Shown here in pieces: positions 45,002 through 54,679 of a stretch of DNA of 58,927 bases (the stretch's first letter is position 1; each line of letters starts with the position of its first letter). Origin of the DNA: Desulfobacterales bacterium. Its GTDB lineage: Bacteria > Desulfobacterota > Desulfobacteria > Desulfobacterales > JAUYIZ01. The translations under genes were made by a program, and so were the position numbers. The notes beneath the pieces were generated by a model that saw only the letters and a list, made by a program, of their open reading frames with translations, made no database searches and was not told the DNA's origin. The stretch lies in the NCBI GenBank assembly GCA_030688615.1, contig JAUYIZ010000236.1, forward strand, positions 1-58,927. Reading direction: 5' to 3'.

Positions 45002-45478
45002 TTAAACTTCATCCTGTGCAACCGGCGGCACATGGATGACTTGGACACCTGCTTCGCTGAACATTTCTTCGGACATCCGGTCTGCATAACCTGCCCGGTA
45101 ATAGACCTTTTTGATCCCGGCGTTGATGATCATCTTGGCGCATATGGAGCATGGAAGATTGGTGCAGTAAACGCTCGCATGGCGGATGGATACGCCGTGA
45201 TAGGCGGCCTGTATGATTGCATTTTGTTCGGCATGGATCCCCCGGCACAGCTCATGTCTTTCTCCGGACGGCACCTTGATCTGTTCGCGCAGGCACCCGA
45301 CTTCACTGCAATGCCTGATATGGGAGGGTGCGCCGTTATAGCCGGTGGATAATATCCTTTTGTCCTTTACGATCAGTGCGCCGACGCTGCGCCGCATACA
45401 GGTGGAGCGTTTTGCCACCAGTTCGGTGATGCTCATGAAATATGCCCCCCATGAAGGGCGATCCGTTTGCGGTGCCAT
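45002..45478 (-). CDS. dCMP deaminase (ComEB-like)
   Basis: A 158-aa zinc-dependent deaminase converting dCMP to dUMP for thymidylate synthesis. The zinc ligands are in [11 protein letters not shown] and [16 protein letters not shown]. The N-terminal part [28 protein letters not shown] type sequence is that of dCMP deaminases rather than cytidine or tRNA deaminases. It overlaps nothing but lies four bases before glyA and just upstream of nrdR, so it is likely co-transcribed with both. Substrate assignment is by family only. Confidence 0.92.
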   Translation of the reverse strand: MAPQTDRPSWGAYFMSITELVAKRSTCMRRSVGALIVKDKRILSTGYNGAPSHIRHCSEVGCLREQIKVPSGERHELCRGIHAEQNAIIQAAYHGVSIRHASVYCTNLPCSICAKMIINAGIKKVYYRAGYADRMSEEMFSEAGVQVIHVPPVAQDEV

Positions 45479-45481
45479 GGT

Positions 45482-46804
45482 TCAGAAAACCTCCCCGTTC
45501 AGATGCTGATACACCGGAAAGGCATCACAAAGCTCGCGGACCTGAGACCGGACCTTGCGTATGACGCTTTCATCGCCGGGGGCCCTTAAAACGTCCATGA
45601 TCAGTTGCCCGACGTGGGTCATCTCGTTGATTTTCATGCCCCGTGTCGTTATGGCAGGGGTGCCGATCCGGATGCCGCTGGTGATCAACGGATTTTGTGT
45701 TTCAAAGGGTATCGAATTCTTATTGACCGTGATCCCCGCCCGGTCTAAAGCCTCCTCGGCTTCTTTGCCGGTAAGGTTTAATTTTCTCAAGTCAACGAGC
45801 ATCATATGATTATCCGTGCCGTGGGATACGAGGTCAATGCCTTGTTCCATTAAAAATTCCGCCAGGGTCTTGGCATTCTCGACAATATTTTTCTGGTATA
45901 TTTTAAAGGCCTTTGTTGACGCTTCTTTAAATGTAACCGCTTTGGCCGCGATAATATGCATCAGCGGCCCCCCTTGTATGCCGGGAAACAGCTCTCTGTT
46001 CAGCTTGCGGGCGTGATCTTCCTTGGCCAGAATCAGCCCTCCCCGGGCGCCCCGCAGGGTCTTGTGGGTTGTTGAAGTCACCACGTCGGCAAAGGGTACG
46101 GGGGAAGGGTGCACCCCTCCGGCCACCAGTCCCGCGATGTGGGCCATGTCCACCATCAGGTAGGCGCCGACCGATTTGGCGATTTGTGCAAATATTTTAA
46201 AATCAATAAATCTCGGGTAGGCGCTTGCGCCGGCAACGATCATTTTCGGCCGATGTTGTTCCGCAAGGGATTCCACCATGTCATAGTCAATGATACCGCT
46301 GTCCTGTTTTACCCCATAGTGGATGAAGTTGAAGAGTTTCCCTGAAAAACTGGCCGGACTGCCGTGGGTAAGATGTCCGCCGTGGGAAAGGTTCATGCCC
46401 AATATGGTATCACCGGGTTTTAACAGCGCAAAATAGGCGGTCATATTGGCTTGAGAGCCGGAATGGGGCTGAACATTGGCATAGGCTGCGCCGAAAAGCT
46501 TTTTGGCACGCTGGATGGCCAGGTCTTCGACGATGTCAACATTTTCGCAACCGCCATAAAAGCGCCGGTTCGGATAGCCTTCGGCATATTTATTGGTCAG
46601 CAGACTTCCCTGGACGGCCATTACCGCCGGGCTGGTAAAGTTTTCCGAAGCGATAAGTTCCAGGGTCGTCCTCTGGCGGCAAATCTCGCTTTCAATCGCC
46701 CGGGCGATTTCCTTGTCGATTTTTTCAATGATGTGAAGGTTCAATTTGCAACTCTGCGCATGGTTCTTTTTTTGGTTATAAATTCCGACTTTCTCCGAAA
46801 CCAT
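45482..46804 (-). CDS. glyA: Serine hydroxymethyltransferase GlyA
   Basis: Interconverts serine and glycine while passing a one-carbon unit to tetrahydrofolate; it needs PLP. The 440-aa protein has the start-region [32 protein letters not shown], and the PLP lysine motif [16 protein letters not shown]. The start is ATG 46804; the open frame continues upstream but only through rpiB sequence read in another frame. The first 20 residues are unlike other family members, so the true start could be slightly downstream. It overlaps rpiB by 29 bases. Confidence 0.95.
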   Translation of the reverse strand: MVSEKVGIYNQKKNHAQSCKLNLHIIEKIDKEIARAIESEICRQRTTLELIASENFTSPAVMAVQGSLLTNKYAEGYPNRRFYGGCENVDIVEDLAIQRAKKLFGAAYANVQPHSGSQANMTAYFALLKPGDTILGMNLSHGGHLTHGSPASFSGKLFNFIHYGVKQDSGIIDYDMVESLAEQHRPKMIVAGASAYPRFIDFKIFAQIAKSVGAYLMVDMAHIAGLVAGGVHPSPVPFADVVTSTTHKTLRGARGGLILAKEDHARKLNRELFPGIQGGPLMHIIAAKAVTFKEASTKAFKIYQKNIVENAKTLAEFLMEQGIDLVSHGTDNHMMLVDLRKLNLTGKEAEEALDRAGITVNKNSIPFETQNPLITSGIRIGTPAITTRGMKINEMTHVGQLIMDVLRAPGDESVIRKVRSQVRELCDAFPVYQHLNGEVF

Positions 46805-47252
46805 CAAATTTGTCCAGCCGTAATTGATGCCGTCCTCCCTCAAACGGGGTTTCAAGCCAGACCCTGACAATTTCCCCGGCCAGGGCATCTCCCAGGACAC
46901 GACCCCCCAGGACCAGTATGTTGGCATTGTTGTGTCGCCTGCTTTGAATGGCACTGTACAGATCGTTACAAAGGGCTGCCCGGACATGGGGAAACCTGTT
47001 GGCCACCATGGCCATGCCGATTCCGGTGCCGCATAACAGAATGCCGCGCGCATATTTTCCCTGTGAAACTGAAGACGCCACGCAAACACCGAAATCCGGG
47101 TAATCAACGGACGTCTCGTCATGCGTGCCCGCATCCTGCACCTGGATGCCGTTTTGCATGAGATACGCTTTGATTTTTTCTTTTAAAGGGTAGGCTGCGT
47201 GGTCGCAACCCATGATAATCGGCGAAATATCGTTACCCATGGCATTTCCCAT
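46776..47252 (-). CDS. rpiB: Ribose-5-phosphate isomerase B RpiB
   Basis: Interconverts ribose 5-phosphate and ribulose 5-phosphate, feeding nucleotide and riboflavin synthesis. In the 158-aa protein, [18 protein letters not shown] opens the fold, with DYPDFG and [14 protein letters not shown] containing the active cysteine and phosphate contacts. An ATG at 47240 is an alternative start. The protein is followed by glyA with a 29-base overlap. The rpiB-glyA pair is a frequent bacterial arrangement. Confidence 0.93.
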   Translation of the reverse strand: MGNAMGNDISPIIMGCDHAAYPLKEKIKAYLMQNGIQVQDAGTHDETSVDYPDFGVCVASSVSQGKYARGILLCGTGIGMAMVANRFPHVRAALCNDLYSAIQSRRHNNANILVLGGRVLGDALAGEIVRVWLETPFEGGRHQLRLDKFDGFGESRNL

Positions 47253-47385
47253 ATTCCTTGGTATTCATTTGAAGTTTAGGTCTATATTTTTCTGGTTTGA
47301 ACCGCAAGAAAAAAATTTAAGGGCAGCGATCAACGGGGCAAAAAGGGCATCCGGCGCAAGCAATGGATAATTTCCATTTTTTTTT

Positions 47386-47421
47386 AACCGTGAACCGGTA
47401 ACTGTAAACCGTGAACGGTTA
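47386..47421. repeat. Dispersed GGTTA palindrome repeat, copy 4
   Basis: Thirty-six bases, TTTAACCGTGAACC to GTGAACGGTTACG, related to the blocks at 2403, 3702 and 11297. It lies in the 177-base gap between fabF and rpiB, just after the fabF stop on the minus strand, where it might act as a terminator-like or attenuating hairpin. Confidence 0.65.
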
Positions 47422-47429
47422 CGAAATAT

Positions 47430-48671
47430 TTAATGGCGGTATTTTTTTAAAATCAGTGTGGCGTTGGTTCCCCCGAAACCGAATGAGTTGCTCATGGCAT
47501 ACTCCACGTTGGCTTTGCGCGCCACGTTCGGAACATAATCCAGGTCGCATTCTTCACCGGGGTTGTCAAGATTTATGGTGGGGGGTACAATTCCATTCTG
47601 AATGGTCAGCGCTGTGAAAACCGTTTCAATGCCGCCGGAGCCGCCAAGCAGATGACCGGTCATGGATTTTGTCGAGCTGATCATGAGAGAATGGGCCTTT
47701 TCCTTGAACACCTGCTTGACCGCCCGGGTTTCATAAAGGTCGTTCAGGGGCGTGGAGGTTCCGTGGGCATTGATGTAGTCAATTCTGTTATATGAAATTT
47801 TCGCATCGGCCAGCGCTGCCGCCATACACCGTGCAGCGCCATCACCGTCAGGCGGGGGAGACGTCATGTGATACCCGTCTCCGCTCATACCGTAACCGCA
47901 TATTTCAGCATATATTTTTGCTCCTCTCTCCAGGGCGGCTTCGAGGGGTTCGATGATCAGGATACCGCTGCCTTCCCCCACCACGAAACCGTCCCGGTCC
48001 CGGTCAAAGGGCCGCGATGCTTTTTCAGGCGCATCATTGCGGGTGGAAAGCGCCTTCATGGAACCGAAACCCGCAATACACGTGGGTGTGATGACCGCTT
48101 CCAGGCCGCCGGTGATCATGGCATCGGCAGCCCCCCTGCGAACCAGGTTTACGGCATCGCCGATGGCGTGCGTTCCTGCGGCACAAGCCGTGGCCACCGA
48201 AGAATTGGGCCCTTTGGCGCCAAATTGGATGGAAATCATCCCCGGGGCCATATTGCCGATCAGCATGGGGATAAAAAACGGGCTCACCCGTTTGGGTCCC
48301 TTTTCGCGAATCACATTGCTGGTTTTTTCCAGCATTTCGAGCCCGCCCAAACCGCATCCGGTCAAAACGCCGATCCGGTCGCAGTTGCTGCTGTTGATTT
48401 TCAGCCCTGAATCCTCCAGCGCCATATGCGTTGCTGCAATGGAATAGGCAATAAAGAGCTGGGTTCGACGGGCCTCTTTTTTGGGCAGAAAATCTTCAGG
48501 TTTGAAATCCTTGACCTCGCCGGCGATTTTAGTATCGTATTCGGATGTGTTAAAACGGGTGATTTCCGTAATCCCGGACCGACCGCTGCATAAGGCCGTC
48601 CAAGTTTCCTGGACGCCGATCCCCAGCGGTGTCACGAGGCCGACGCCGGTAATAACGACTCTTCGGTCCAA
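47430..48671 (-). CDS. fabF: 3-oxoacyl-ACP synthase II FabF
   Basis: Elongates acyl chains by condensing acyl-ACP with malonyl-ACP. The 413-aa protein has the thiolase-fold active cysteine, Cys163, in VATACAAGTHAIGDAV, histidines in NAHGTSTPLND and STKSMTGHLLGGSGG, and the terminal NSFGFGGTNATLILKK. The length is the family norm. It follows acpP by 28 bases on the same strand, a classical acpP-fabF pair. Confidence 0.97.
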   Translation of the reverse strand: MDRRVVITGVGLVTPLGIGVQETWTALCSGRSGITEITRFNTSEYDTKIAGEVKDFKPEDFLPKKEARRTQLFIAYSIAATHMALEDSGLKINSSNCDRIGVLTGCGLGGLEMLEKTSNVIREKGPKRVSPFFIPMLIGNMAPGMISIQFGAKGPNSSVATACAAGTHAIGDAVNLVRRGAADAMITGGLEAVITPTCIAGFGSMKALSTRNDAPEKASRPFDRDRDGFVVGEGSGILIIEPLEAALERGAKIYAEICGYGMSGDGYHMTSPPPDGDGAARCMAAALADAKISYNRIDYINAHGTSTPLNDLYETRAVKQVFKEKAHSLMISSTKSMTGHLLGGSGGIETVFTALTIQNGIVPPTINLDNPGEECDLDYVPNVARKANVEYAMSNSFGFGGTNATLILKKYRH

Positions 48672-48699
48672 CTATATCCTCCTGCTGCAACCGGATGAG

Positions 48700-48930
48700 T
48701 TACGAGTGTGCATTGATGTAATTGATCGCATCCTGCACGGTAGCCAACTTTTCGGCATCTTCATCGGAGATGTCGATTTCGAATTCTTCTTCCATGGACA
48801 TGATGAGCTCCACCAGGTCCAGCGAGTCCGCGCCCAGATCGTCGGCAAAAGAGGCTTCCGGAACTACTTCCTCGATATCCACACTAAGTTTTTCCGCGAT
48901 GATTTTTTTTACTTTATCCTCGACTGACAT
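48700..48930 (-). CDS. acpP: Acyl carrier protein AcpP
   Basis: A 76-aa acidic four-helix carrier of growing fatty acids. The phosphopantetheine attachment serine is Ser36 in [19 protein letters not shown]. The length, charge and motif are typical. It is between fabG and fabF, and all three are on the same strand with short gaps. AGGAGG precedes ATG 48930. Confidence 0.98.
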   Translation of the reverse strand: MSVEDKVKKIIAEKLSVDIEEVVPEASFADDLGADSLDLVELIMSMEEEFEIDISDEDAEKLATVQDAINYINAHS

Positions 48931-48962
48931 TTTTGATGCTCCTCCTTGAGTATTGATTAACT

Positions 48963-49709
48963 TTAAATATACATTCCGCCGCTGACGTGAATCACCTGGC
49001 CGGTAATGTAGGCTGCTTTTTCAGAAGCCAGGAAAGCGACCACATGGGCCACATCCTCAGGCTGGCCGGCGCGCCCCAGCGGGACCTGTTCCAGCATGGC
49101 ATTTCTGGCCTTGTCCGGCATGGCTGCGGTCATATCCGATTCAATGAAACCCGGGGCGACGGCATTTACGGTGATTCCCCTGGAGGCCAGCTCTTTGGCG
49201 GCTGTTTTTGTAAGGCCGATCAGCCCGGCCTTGGAGCCGGAGTAGTTGGCCTGTCCCGCATTGCCTGTCACACCGACCACGGAGGTCGTGTTGATGATGC
49301 GGCCGTATCTTTGCTTCATCATGTGTCTGGCTGCAACCTTGGTGCACAGAAAGGCGCCTTTTAAATTGATATTCATCACCGCATCCCAGTCTTCTTCCTT
49401 CATCCGCACCAGAAGGCCGTCCCGGGTAATCCCGGCATTGTTGACCAGCACGTCGATGCGGCCGGTTTCGCTGACGGCCTGCTCGATAAATTTTGTCATG
49501 TCTTCTTCCGAAGTCACGCTGGCACAGGTGCCGGTTGCCCGGCCACCGGCCCGGACAATGGCCTGTTCCGTGTCCCGGGCCATTGGATCATCAGGGTAAT
49601 AATTAAAATATATGGATGTTCCCGGGCCGGCAAGCGCCAGGCAGATGGCGCGGCCAATACCCCGGGACCCTCCGGTGACCAGGATGGTTTTCTGGGTTGG
49701 ATCCGACAC
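48963..49709 (-). CDS. fabG: 3-oxoacyl-ACP reductase FabG
   Basis: NADPH-dependent short-chain dehydrogenase reducing 3-oxoacyl-ACP. The 248-aa protein has the nucleotide-binding [11 protein letters not shown] (from residue 12), NNAG, the active-site set Ser/Tyr/Lys in [11 protein letters not shown], and the terminal [12 protein letters not shown]. It starts two bases after the stop of the upstream acyl-CoA dehydrogenase-like gene, which is unusual company, and leads to acpP and fabF. Its role in fatty-acid synthesis is secured by those neighbours. Confidence 0.95.
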   Translation of the reverse strand: MSDPTQKTILVTGGSRGIGRAICLALAGPGTSIYFNYYPDDPMARDTEQAIVRAGGRATGTCASVTSEEDMTKFIEQAVSETGRIDVLVNNAGITRDGLLVRMKEEDWDAVMNINLKGAFLCTKVAARHMMKQRYGRIINTTSVVGVTGNAGQANYSGSKAGLIGLTKTAAKELASRGITVNAVAPGFIESDMTAAMPDKARNAMLEQVPLGRAGQPEDVAHVVAFLASEKAAYITGQVIHVSGGMYI

Positions 49710-49711
49710 GA

Positions 49712-51382
49712 TTATTTCCTCCTGAATAAAATATCTGCAACATCGTCCATGTCGTTGATGACATTTTGACAGGTTCGGTTAAGGTCATGATAAGAAACGG
49801 CGTCCATAAAATCCGAGATGGTTTTTTCATCCAATACCCCGGTGCCCCGCAATATCGTATTGATATTCCTGGCCACCAGCTGGGCGGTTTCGCTTGCGAA
49901 AATCCTGGACATCAACCGGATCTTATCCGCTTCGGGACGCCGCGCCCGGGCCAGGGCATCCGCCTTGCGGGCCAGGCTGGCCCCCACTTCAACATGGGTC
50001 ATCATGTCGGCCAGTGCGAACATCACATATTGCTTGCGGGTCAAACCGTTCTCATGGGCGCACATGATGGTTTCATTGAGTGCTTTTGCGGCCAGGCCGT
50101 AGGCGCCGCAGCCGGCACCGGGCAGGGAAAGGTCAAGTTTTTCCATTTCAGCGCCGATGGACAGGTAGTGCTCGCCTTTTGTTTTACGGGTTTTTTTCCA
50201 ACGGAACGTGCTGATGATATTCTGCTGAATTTCGCTGGTCCCCTCATAAATACAGGTGATTTTAACATCTCGCTTGATCTTCTCAACCTGGTAGTCGAAA
50301 ATATAGCCGTAACCCCCGAGGGCCTGGATGGCGTCCTCGGCCGCTTTATTTGCCGCTTCCGTGGTGAAATATTTGGAAATGGACCCTTCCACCTCCAGGT
50401 CCTGCTGGCCGGAGTCAAATTTTAAGGCGACTTCTTCCATGTGGGCGGCAGCGGCTTCCAGCCGGACCGCGTGGGGCACAACCAGTTTGTGGGTATATCC
50501 CTGCTTTTCCGACAGGGAAGAGCCGAACTGAATTCTCTCTTTGGCGTAAGGGATAACGATATCAAGCGCTGATTCACCGGCGCCCAGGGCCATGGCGGCC
50601 ACCATCAGCCGGGTGTAGCCGAATACGGCGTTTGCCTGTTTCATGCCTTTTCCGGGAACCCCGCCGATGAGATTGTCCAGCGGGACCCATACATCGTCAA
50701 ATGAAAGCGGAGAGGTATTGGACGCCCGGATGCCGTGCTTTTCCTCACCCTTGCCCGGGGAGAATCCTTTGGTCCCTTTTTCAACAACAAAAAAAGAGGG
50801 CCCCTCCGGAGTTCTGGCCAGCACCGTGACGAAATCCGCGTATCCGCCATTGGATATGAACTGCTTATTTCCGTTAATCCTGTATCCGGTGACCTGTCCG
50901 GCATCGTTGAAAACCGGATCCGCGGTGGTCTTTAAGGCGGCAAGGTTGCTGCCGGCATCCGGTTCGGTCACTGCGTAGGCGACCAGGGCTTTTCCATCCG
51001 CAATGTCGCCCAGCCATTTTTCCTTCTGCGCCTCGGTCCCGCCCACGAGCAAAGGATCCGCCCCGAGCTGAATCGCGAAAAACCCGGTGGCCACGCCCAG
51101 GCATATCTTGGCCATTTCCCGCGTCACCGCACAGCAGTCCCGGGCCCCGCCGCCCGCGCCGCCATAGGCCTCAGGGATGAAAATAAGCTGCAGACCGATG
51201 TCCGGGCCCAGCATCCGGCGAATCGTTTTTTCGGGAAAATATTCCTCTTTGTCAAATTCCAGAATCTGTTCTTTGATCAGAAGCCTTTTTCTCAACTGCC
51301 GGATCGTATCCACCGTCATTTTTCTGGAAGCAGGATCGAGGCCGATTAAATTGTCTGCGGTGGAGCCTGATGCGGCGGCCAT
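49712..51382 (-). CDS. Acyl-CoA dehydrogenase-family flavoprotein inside the fatty-acid synthesis operon
   Basis: A 556-aa FAD enzyme of the acyl-CoA dehydrogenase superfamily. The N-terminal helical domain, the flavin loop VTEPDAGSNLA, the middle beta domain, and the catalytic glutamate in CIYEGTSEIQQNII are all visible. An extra C-terminal helical region (about residues 410-556) makes it longer than the usual 380-aa form. It occupies the slot between rpmF and fabG where plsX, fabH and fabD are usual. It begins one base after the rpmF stop and ends two before the fabG start. Its substrate may be an acyl-ACP or acyl-CoA; function is inferred from location. Confidence 0.9.
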   Translation of the reverse strand: MAAASGSTADNLIGLDPASRKMTVDTIRQLRKRLLIKEQILEFDKEEYFPEKTIRRMLGPDIGLQLIFIPEAYGGAGGGARDCCAVTREMAKICLGVATGFFAIQLGADPLLVGGTEAQKEKWLGDIADGKALVAYAVTEPDAGSNLAALKTTADPVFNDAGQVTGYRINGNKQFISNGGYADFVTVLARTPEGPSFFVVEKGTKGFSPGKGEEKHGIRASNTSPLSFDDVWVPLDNLIGGVPGKGMKQANAVFGYTRLMVAAMALGAGESALDIVIPYAKERIQFGSSLSEKQGYTHKLVVPHAVRLEAAAAHMEEVALKFDSGQQDLEVEGSISKYFTTEAANKAAEDAIQALGGYGYIFDYQVEKIKRDVKITCIYEGTSEIQQNIISTFRWKKTRKTKGEHYLSIGAEMEKLDLSLPGAGCGAYGLAAKALNETIMCAHENGLTRKQYVMFALADMMTHVEVGASLARKADALARARRPEADKIRLMSRIFASETAQLVARNINTILRGTGVLDEKTISDFMDAVSYHDLNRTCQNVINDMDDVADILFRRK

Positions 51383-51589
51383 CTACTTGGCATCCTTTTT
51401 GACGCTGAGTTCATCTTTGGTCGGAACAACTTTCCGGCCCTTGTAAGTGCCGCAGTTCGGGCAGGCGTTATGGGGTAATTTTCTTTCACCGCACTGGGCA
51501 CAGGTGCCCAGTATCGGGGCATCAATTTTTTGATGCGTGCGCCGTTTGTCCCGCTTTGACTTGGAGGTTTTATGTTTGGGTACTGCCAT
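51383..51589 (-). CDS. rpmF: 50S ribosomal protein L32
   Basis: A 68-aa ribosomal protein. The N-terminal [19 protein letters not shown] is conserved, and a zinc ribbon is formed by Cys30, Cys33, Cys43 and Cys46. It is first in the fatty-acid run, as in many bacteria, though the usual partner genes are replaced by the acyl-CoA dehydrogenase-like gene. AGGAG precedes ATG 51589, and a promoter-like pair stands about 75 bases upstream. Confidence 0.98.
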   Translation of the reverse strand: MAVPKHKTSKSKRDKRRTHQKIDAPILGTCAQCGERKLPHNACPNCGTYKGRKVVPTKDELSVKKDAK

Positions 51590-51659
51590 AAGTAATCTCC
51601 TAACTATTTGTTTTAATTATTTGTTTTAATTATATTACTCTTATGATAAAAGTTAACAA

Positions 51660-51689
51660 TAAGTAATTTAAAACGTGGGCCTTGTCAAG
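51660..51689 (-). promoter_or_regulatory. Candidate sigma70-type promoter for the rpmF-fab operon
   Basis: On the minus strand, TTGACA (51689-51684) is followed after 18 bases by TACTTA (51665-51660). The rpmF start codon is about 70 bases downstream, in a very AT-rich leader with tandem TATTTGTTTTAAT-type units. The -35 is perfect and the -10 partial. Confidence 0.55.
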
Positions 51690-51716
51690 CAATTTTTTAT
51701 TTTTTTTATTTTGTCC

Positions 51717-51749
51717 TGTTCATGACATGTTTTTCATATTTCATGAACA
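51717..51749. promoter_or_regulatory. Inverted repeat upstream of the rpmF promoter, possible operator
   Basis: TGTTCATGA (51717-51725) and TCATGAACA (51741-51749) are exact inverted copies separated by 15 bases. The site is about 28 bases upstream of the candidate -35 box. A regulator of fatty-acid synthesis binding here is a possibility only. The rest of the 570-base gap between rpmF and gltX (51590-52159) shows no gene, only AT-rich sequence. Confidence 0.4.
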
Positions 51750-52084
51750 CCCCTCATGGCTTTTGAAAATCCGTGGTGATATTAATTATTTGATAACATT
51801 CATAAAATAAATTAAGTTTTGGTGTCGGCCGTTTTTTTTCTTCATCGCTGCGGGGGCACGGGATTTGAATTCAACCGGCGCATGACGACTACTGCCGAAG
51901 ATCAAAACCATGTATATTGCCGGCTGCTTTTTCCTGATAGTACTCTTAATAAGTAAAAAAAAGCAATCTCATATGATGGGATGAATAATTAAAAATATAT
52001 ATAAAACAATATATTGAAAATAATATGGTATCCACGCCAGTAAAAAATGACTCGTGGTCATGGCTGCTATGAGAAATTCTGGAA

Positions 52085-52114
52085 ATTACTCGATGAACTT
52101 GCCCTAAGTATAAT
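52085..52114 (+). promoter_or_regulatory. Candidate promoter for gltX
   Basis: A perfect -10 box TATAAT (52109-52114) is preceded after 17 bases by a weak -35 (TTACTC, 52086-52091). A TTGACA directly overlaps the end of the -10 (52114-52119) but has no good partner box. The gltX start is 45 bases downstream. Confidence 0.45.
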
Positions 52115-52159
52115 TGACACCTTTGAAAAAAGTCTTGCGAACTGTTAAAAGAGGTAATG

Positions 52160-53566
52160 ATGGATACGATTATCACACGCTTTCCCCCCAGTCCCACCGG
52201 CTTTCTTCACATCGGCGGCGCCCGCACGGCCCTTTTCAACTGGCTGTATGCACGGCATATGAAAGGAAAATTCGTCCTCAGGATTGAAGACACGGACATC
52301 GAACGTTCTTCGCAGGAATCGGTGGATGCCATATTTGAAGCGCTCGAATGGCTGGGGATTGACTGGGACGAAGGTCCCTTTTTTCAGTCTCAAAGGCTTG
52401 CTCTTTACCGGGAGTATTCTAAAAAACTCATCGATGCCGGCCAGGCCTACTATTGCACCTGCCCGCCCGAAAGCCTTGAGCAGATGAGAAAGGCGGCGCT
52501 CGAAGCCGGAGAAAACCCGAAATATAACGGCACATGCCGGGAAAAGGGGCTCGGGCCCTCAGGCCGGGCCGTCATCCGTCTGAAGGCGCCGGTGGCAGGA
52601 ACCACCGTGCTGGAGGATATTATCAAGGGGACGATTGTATTTCAGAATGCCGAGCTGGATGATTTTATCATCGTCAGAAGCGATGGGATGCCGACATACA
52701 ATTTCGCCGTGGTGGTGGATGACCTTACCATGGGGATCAACACCGTCATCCGGGGCGACGATCATGTGATGAACACGCCCAAACAGATACTCATTTATCA
52801 GGCCTTGGAAAGTTCCCTGCCCGCTTTTGGACACGTCCCCATGGTACTGGGCGGCGACCGGAGCCGTTTGAGCAAACGCCACGGCGCCGTGTCCGTGACC
52901 GCCTACAGGGAAATGGGGTATCTTCCGGATGCCGTCATCAATTATCTGGTCCGCCTGGGCTGGTCGTTCGGGGATCAGGAATTTTTCACCAGAAACGAGC
53001 TGATCCAGAAGTTTACCCTGGACAATATCGGCCGGTCGCCGGGAATTTTTAACCCGGAAAAGCTTCTGGCACTGAATGCCGATCATATTAAAAGCGCGGC
53101 GCCGGAATATCTTGCCCGGCACCTGCCCGGGTTTTTAGAAAAAAAAGGATTCATTGCTGCCCAGGGCCCTTTCCTCAACCAGGTCATCGAGACCCTGCAG
53201 ACACGCAGCAAGACCCTTTTGGATATGGCGGACAGTGCCGTGTTCTATTATCAGGGCATCGTCGAATATGAAGAAAAGGCGGCGGATAAATTTCTAACCG
53301 CCCCGTATCTGGAAGCTCTTGAATTGCTTGCGGAACAGTTTGAAAATTTAAACCCGTTTGACCAGCCGAATCTTGAAAATGCATTTAAAACGGTCATGGA
53401 AAAGACCGGGCTGAATTTTGGCAAAATCGCCCAGCCCGTCCGGGTGGCCCTTACTGGAAAAACAGCAAGCCCCGGCATCTTTGAAATCATCCTGGTTCTG
53501 GGAAAATCGCGTGTCATCGCCAGACTCCGGGGGGCCGCTCTATTTATAATGAAACGAGAATCTTAA
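52160..53566 (+). CDS. gltX: Glutamyl-tRNA synthetase GltX
   Basis: Charges tRNA(Glu) (and in some bacteria also tRNA(Gln)) with glutamate. The 468-aa class I enzyme has the HIGH-type motif FPPSPTGFLHIGGAR near the N-terminus, the ATP loop KLSKR-type SRLSKRHGA, and the anticodon-binding domain after about residue 320. The second ATG at 52160 is preferred over 52157 because GAGGT is then five bases away. It stands directly upstream of a TRAP-TAXI transporter pair and downstream of an AT-rich gap. GatCAB genes are not in this window, so its tRNA(Gln) role is open. Confidence 0.96.
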   Translation: MDTIITRFPPSPTGFLHIGGARTALFNWLYARHMKGKFVLRIEDTDIERSSQESVDAIFEALEWLGIDWDEGPFFQSQRLALYREYSKKLIDAGQAYYCTCPPESLEQMRKAALEAGENPKYNGTCREKGLGPSGRAVIRLKAPVAGTTVLEDIIKGTIVFQNAELDDFIIVRSDGMPTYNFAVVVDDLTMGINTVIRGDDHVMNTPKQILIYQALESSLPAFGHVPMVLGGDRSRLSKRHGAVSVTAYREMGYLPDAVINYLVRLGWSFGDQEFFTRNELIQKFTLDNIGRSPGIFNPEKLLALNADHIKSAAPEYLARHLPGFLEKKGFIAAQGPFLNQVIETLQTRSKTLLDMADSAVFYYQGIVEYEEKAADKFLTAPYLEALELLAEQFENLNPFDQPNLENAFKTVMEKTGLNFGKIAQPVRVALTGKTASPGIFEIILVLGKSRVIARLRGAALFIMKRES

Positions 53567-53587
53567 TGTTGTGAAAGGAGAAAAAAA

Positions 53588-54586
53588 ATGAAAAAGCGAT
53601 TGGGATTTACCATGGGATGCACGTTGCTCTTCGTTTTGCTGTTAGGGTTGCCCGCGATCGTGACGGCCGCTGAGAAGTCACCCGGCATTCTGTCCTTTGC
53701 CACCCTGCCCCAGGGCAGCAGTTCCTATGCCGTGACGGTGGTGGTAAGCGATGTGATGAGCAGGTTTTCCGGGCACAAGGTCACCGTGGAACCGGTGGGA
53801 CCTCCGGGAAAATTCTGGCCGTTGATGGAATCCGGTGAGGTTCACATGGGATTCGGCGCCATCATCACCACCGAAAATATCCTCAAGAGAATGAAGTTGA
53901 CTTCTCAGACCTCGAACATACGCGCCATCGGTTCCGGCCAGTATACCCCCAACGTTTTTCTCGGTCGCGGGGATGCCGGCATCGAAAGCATAGCCGACCT
54001 CAAAGGAAAAAAAGTGCTCACCCACTTTACGTCCGACACCCATAACCGAACGGTAGCGCTCGTTCTTGACCACTACGGTCTGACGGGCAAGGTAACCGAA
54101 CTTAAAATAACATCGCCGCCGATGGTTTATACTTCTCTGACCGAAGGCCGGGTGGATGCCGCTTTCTTTTCCCTGTCGGCCCAGGCCGCAGAGGTGAAAC
54201 GGTCGCGGGGACTTAAGGTGCTGGGATTTCCTGAGGATGTCGTCAACGAGATTTCCAAGAAGGAGCCCTCCCTGATGCCCTATAAGTACCCGAAGGGCTT
54301 TCTGGGTCTTCTGGATAAAGATACCCCTACGATTGCGTACCGGCTGATTCTTTTCATCCATAAAAATGTTCCGGATAATGTAGTATTCGACCTGATGAAA
54401 GCGCTCAACGAGCACCCGAAAGAACTGAAAGCCGGTTTTGCCCTGGCCGCCGAATATACCATGGACGAAATTCCCTGGGAGACCACGCTGCCTTTCCATC
54501 CCGGAGCGATCCGCTTTTATAAAGAAAAGGGCAAATGGAATGACCGTGCCGAGGTCTTGCAGAAGAGACTGCTGGCCGGAAAATAG
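53588..54586 (+). CDS. TAXI-family TRAP transporter solute-binding protein
   Basis: A 332-aa periplasmic protein with a signal peptide (about residues 1-27). The TAXI fold is recognised by the opening LSFATLPQGSSSYAVTVVVSDVMSR and by the middle segments RAIGSGQY, IADLKGKKVLTHF and KITSPPMVYTSLTEGRVDAAFF. These deliver small acids such as glutamate or other organic anions to fused permeases; the ligand is not predictable. GAAAGGAG precedes ATG. It is followed after about 90 bases by the permease gene. Confidence 0.93.
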   Translation: MKKRLGFTMGCTLLFVLLLGLPAIVTAAEKSPGILSFATLPQGSSSYAVTVVVSDVMSRFSGHKVTVEPVGPPGKFWPLMESGEVHMGFGAIITTENILKRMKLTSQTSNIRAIGSGQYTPNVFLGRGDAGIESIADLKGKKVLTHFTSDTHNRTVALVLDHYGLTGKVTELKITSPPMVYTSLTEGRVDAAFFSLSAQAAEVKRSRGLKVLGFPEDVVNEISKKEPSLMPYKYPKGFLGLLDKDTPTIAYRLILFIHKNVPDNVVFDLMKALNEHPKELKAGFALAAEYTMDEIPWETTLPFHPGAIRFYKEKGKWNDRAEVLQKRLLAGK

Positions 54587-54679
54587 GGTTTTGGTAAACG
54601 GTCCGTTCCTTAATTGGGCGGGAAACTCTCGCCGAACTGTAAAAACTACGGGCACAGGCTGACAGGAGGGGGGCCAGTG

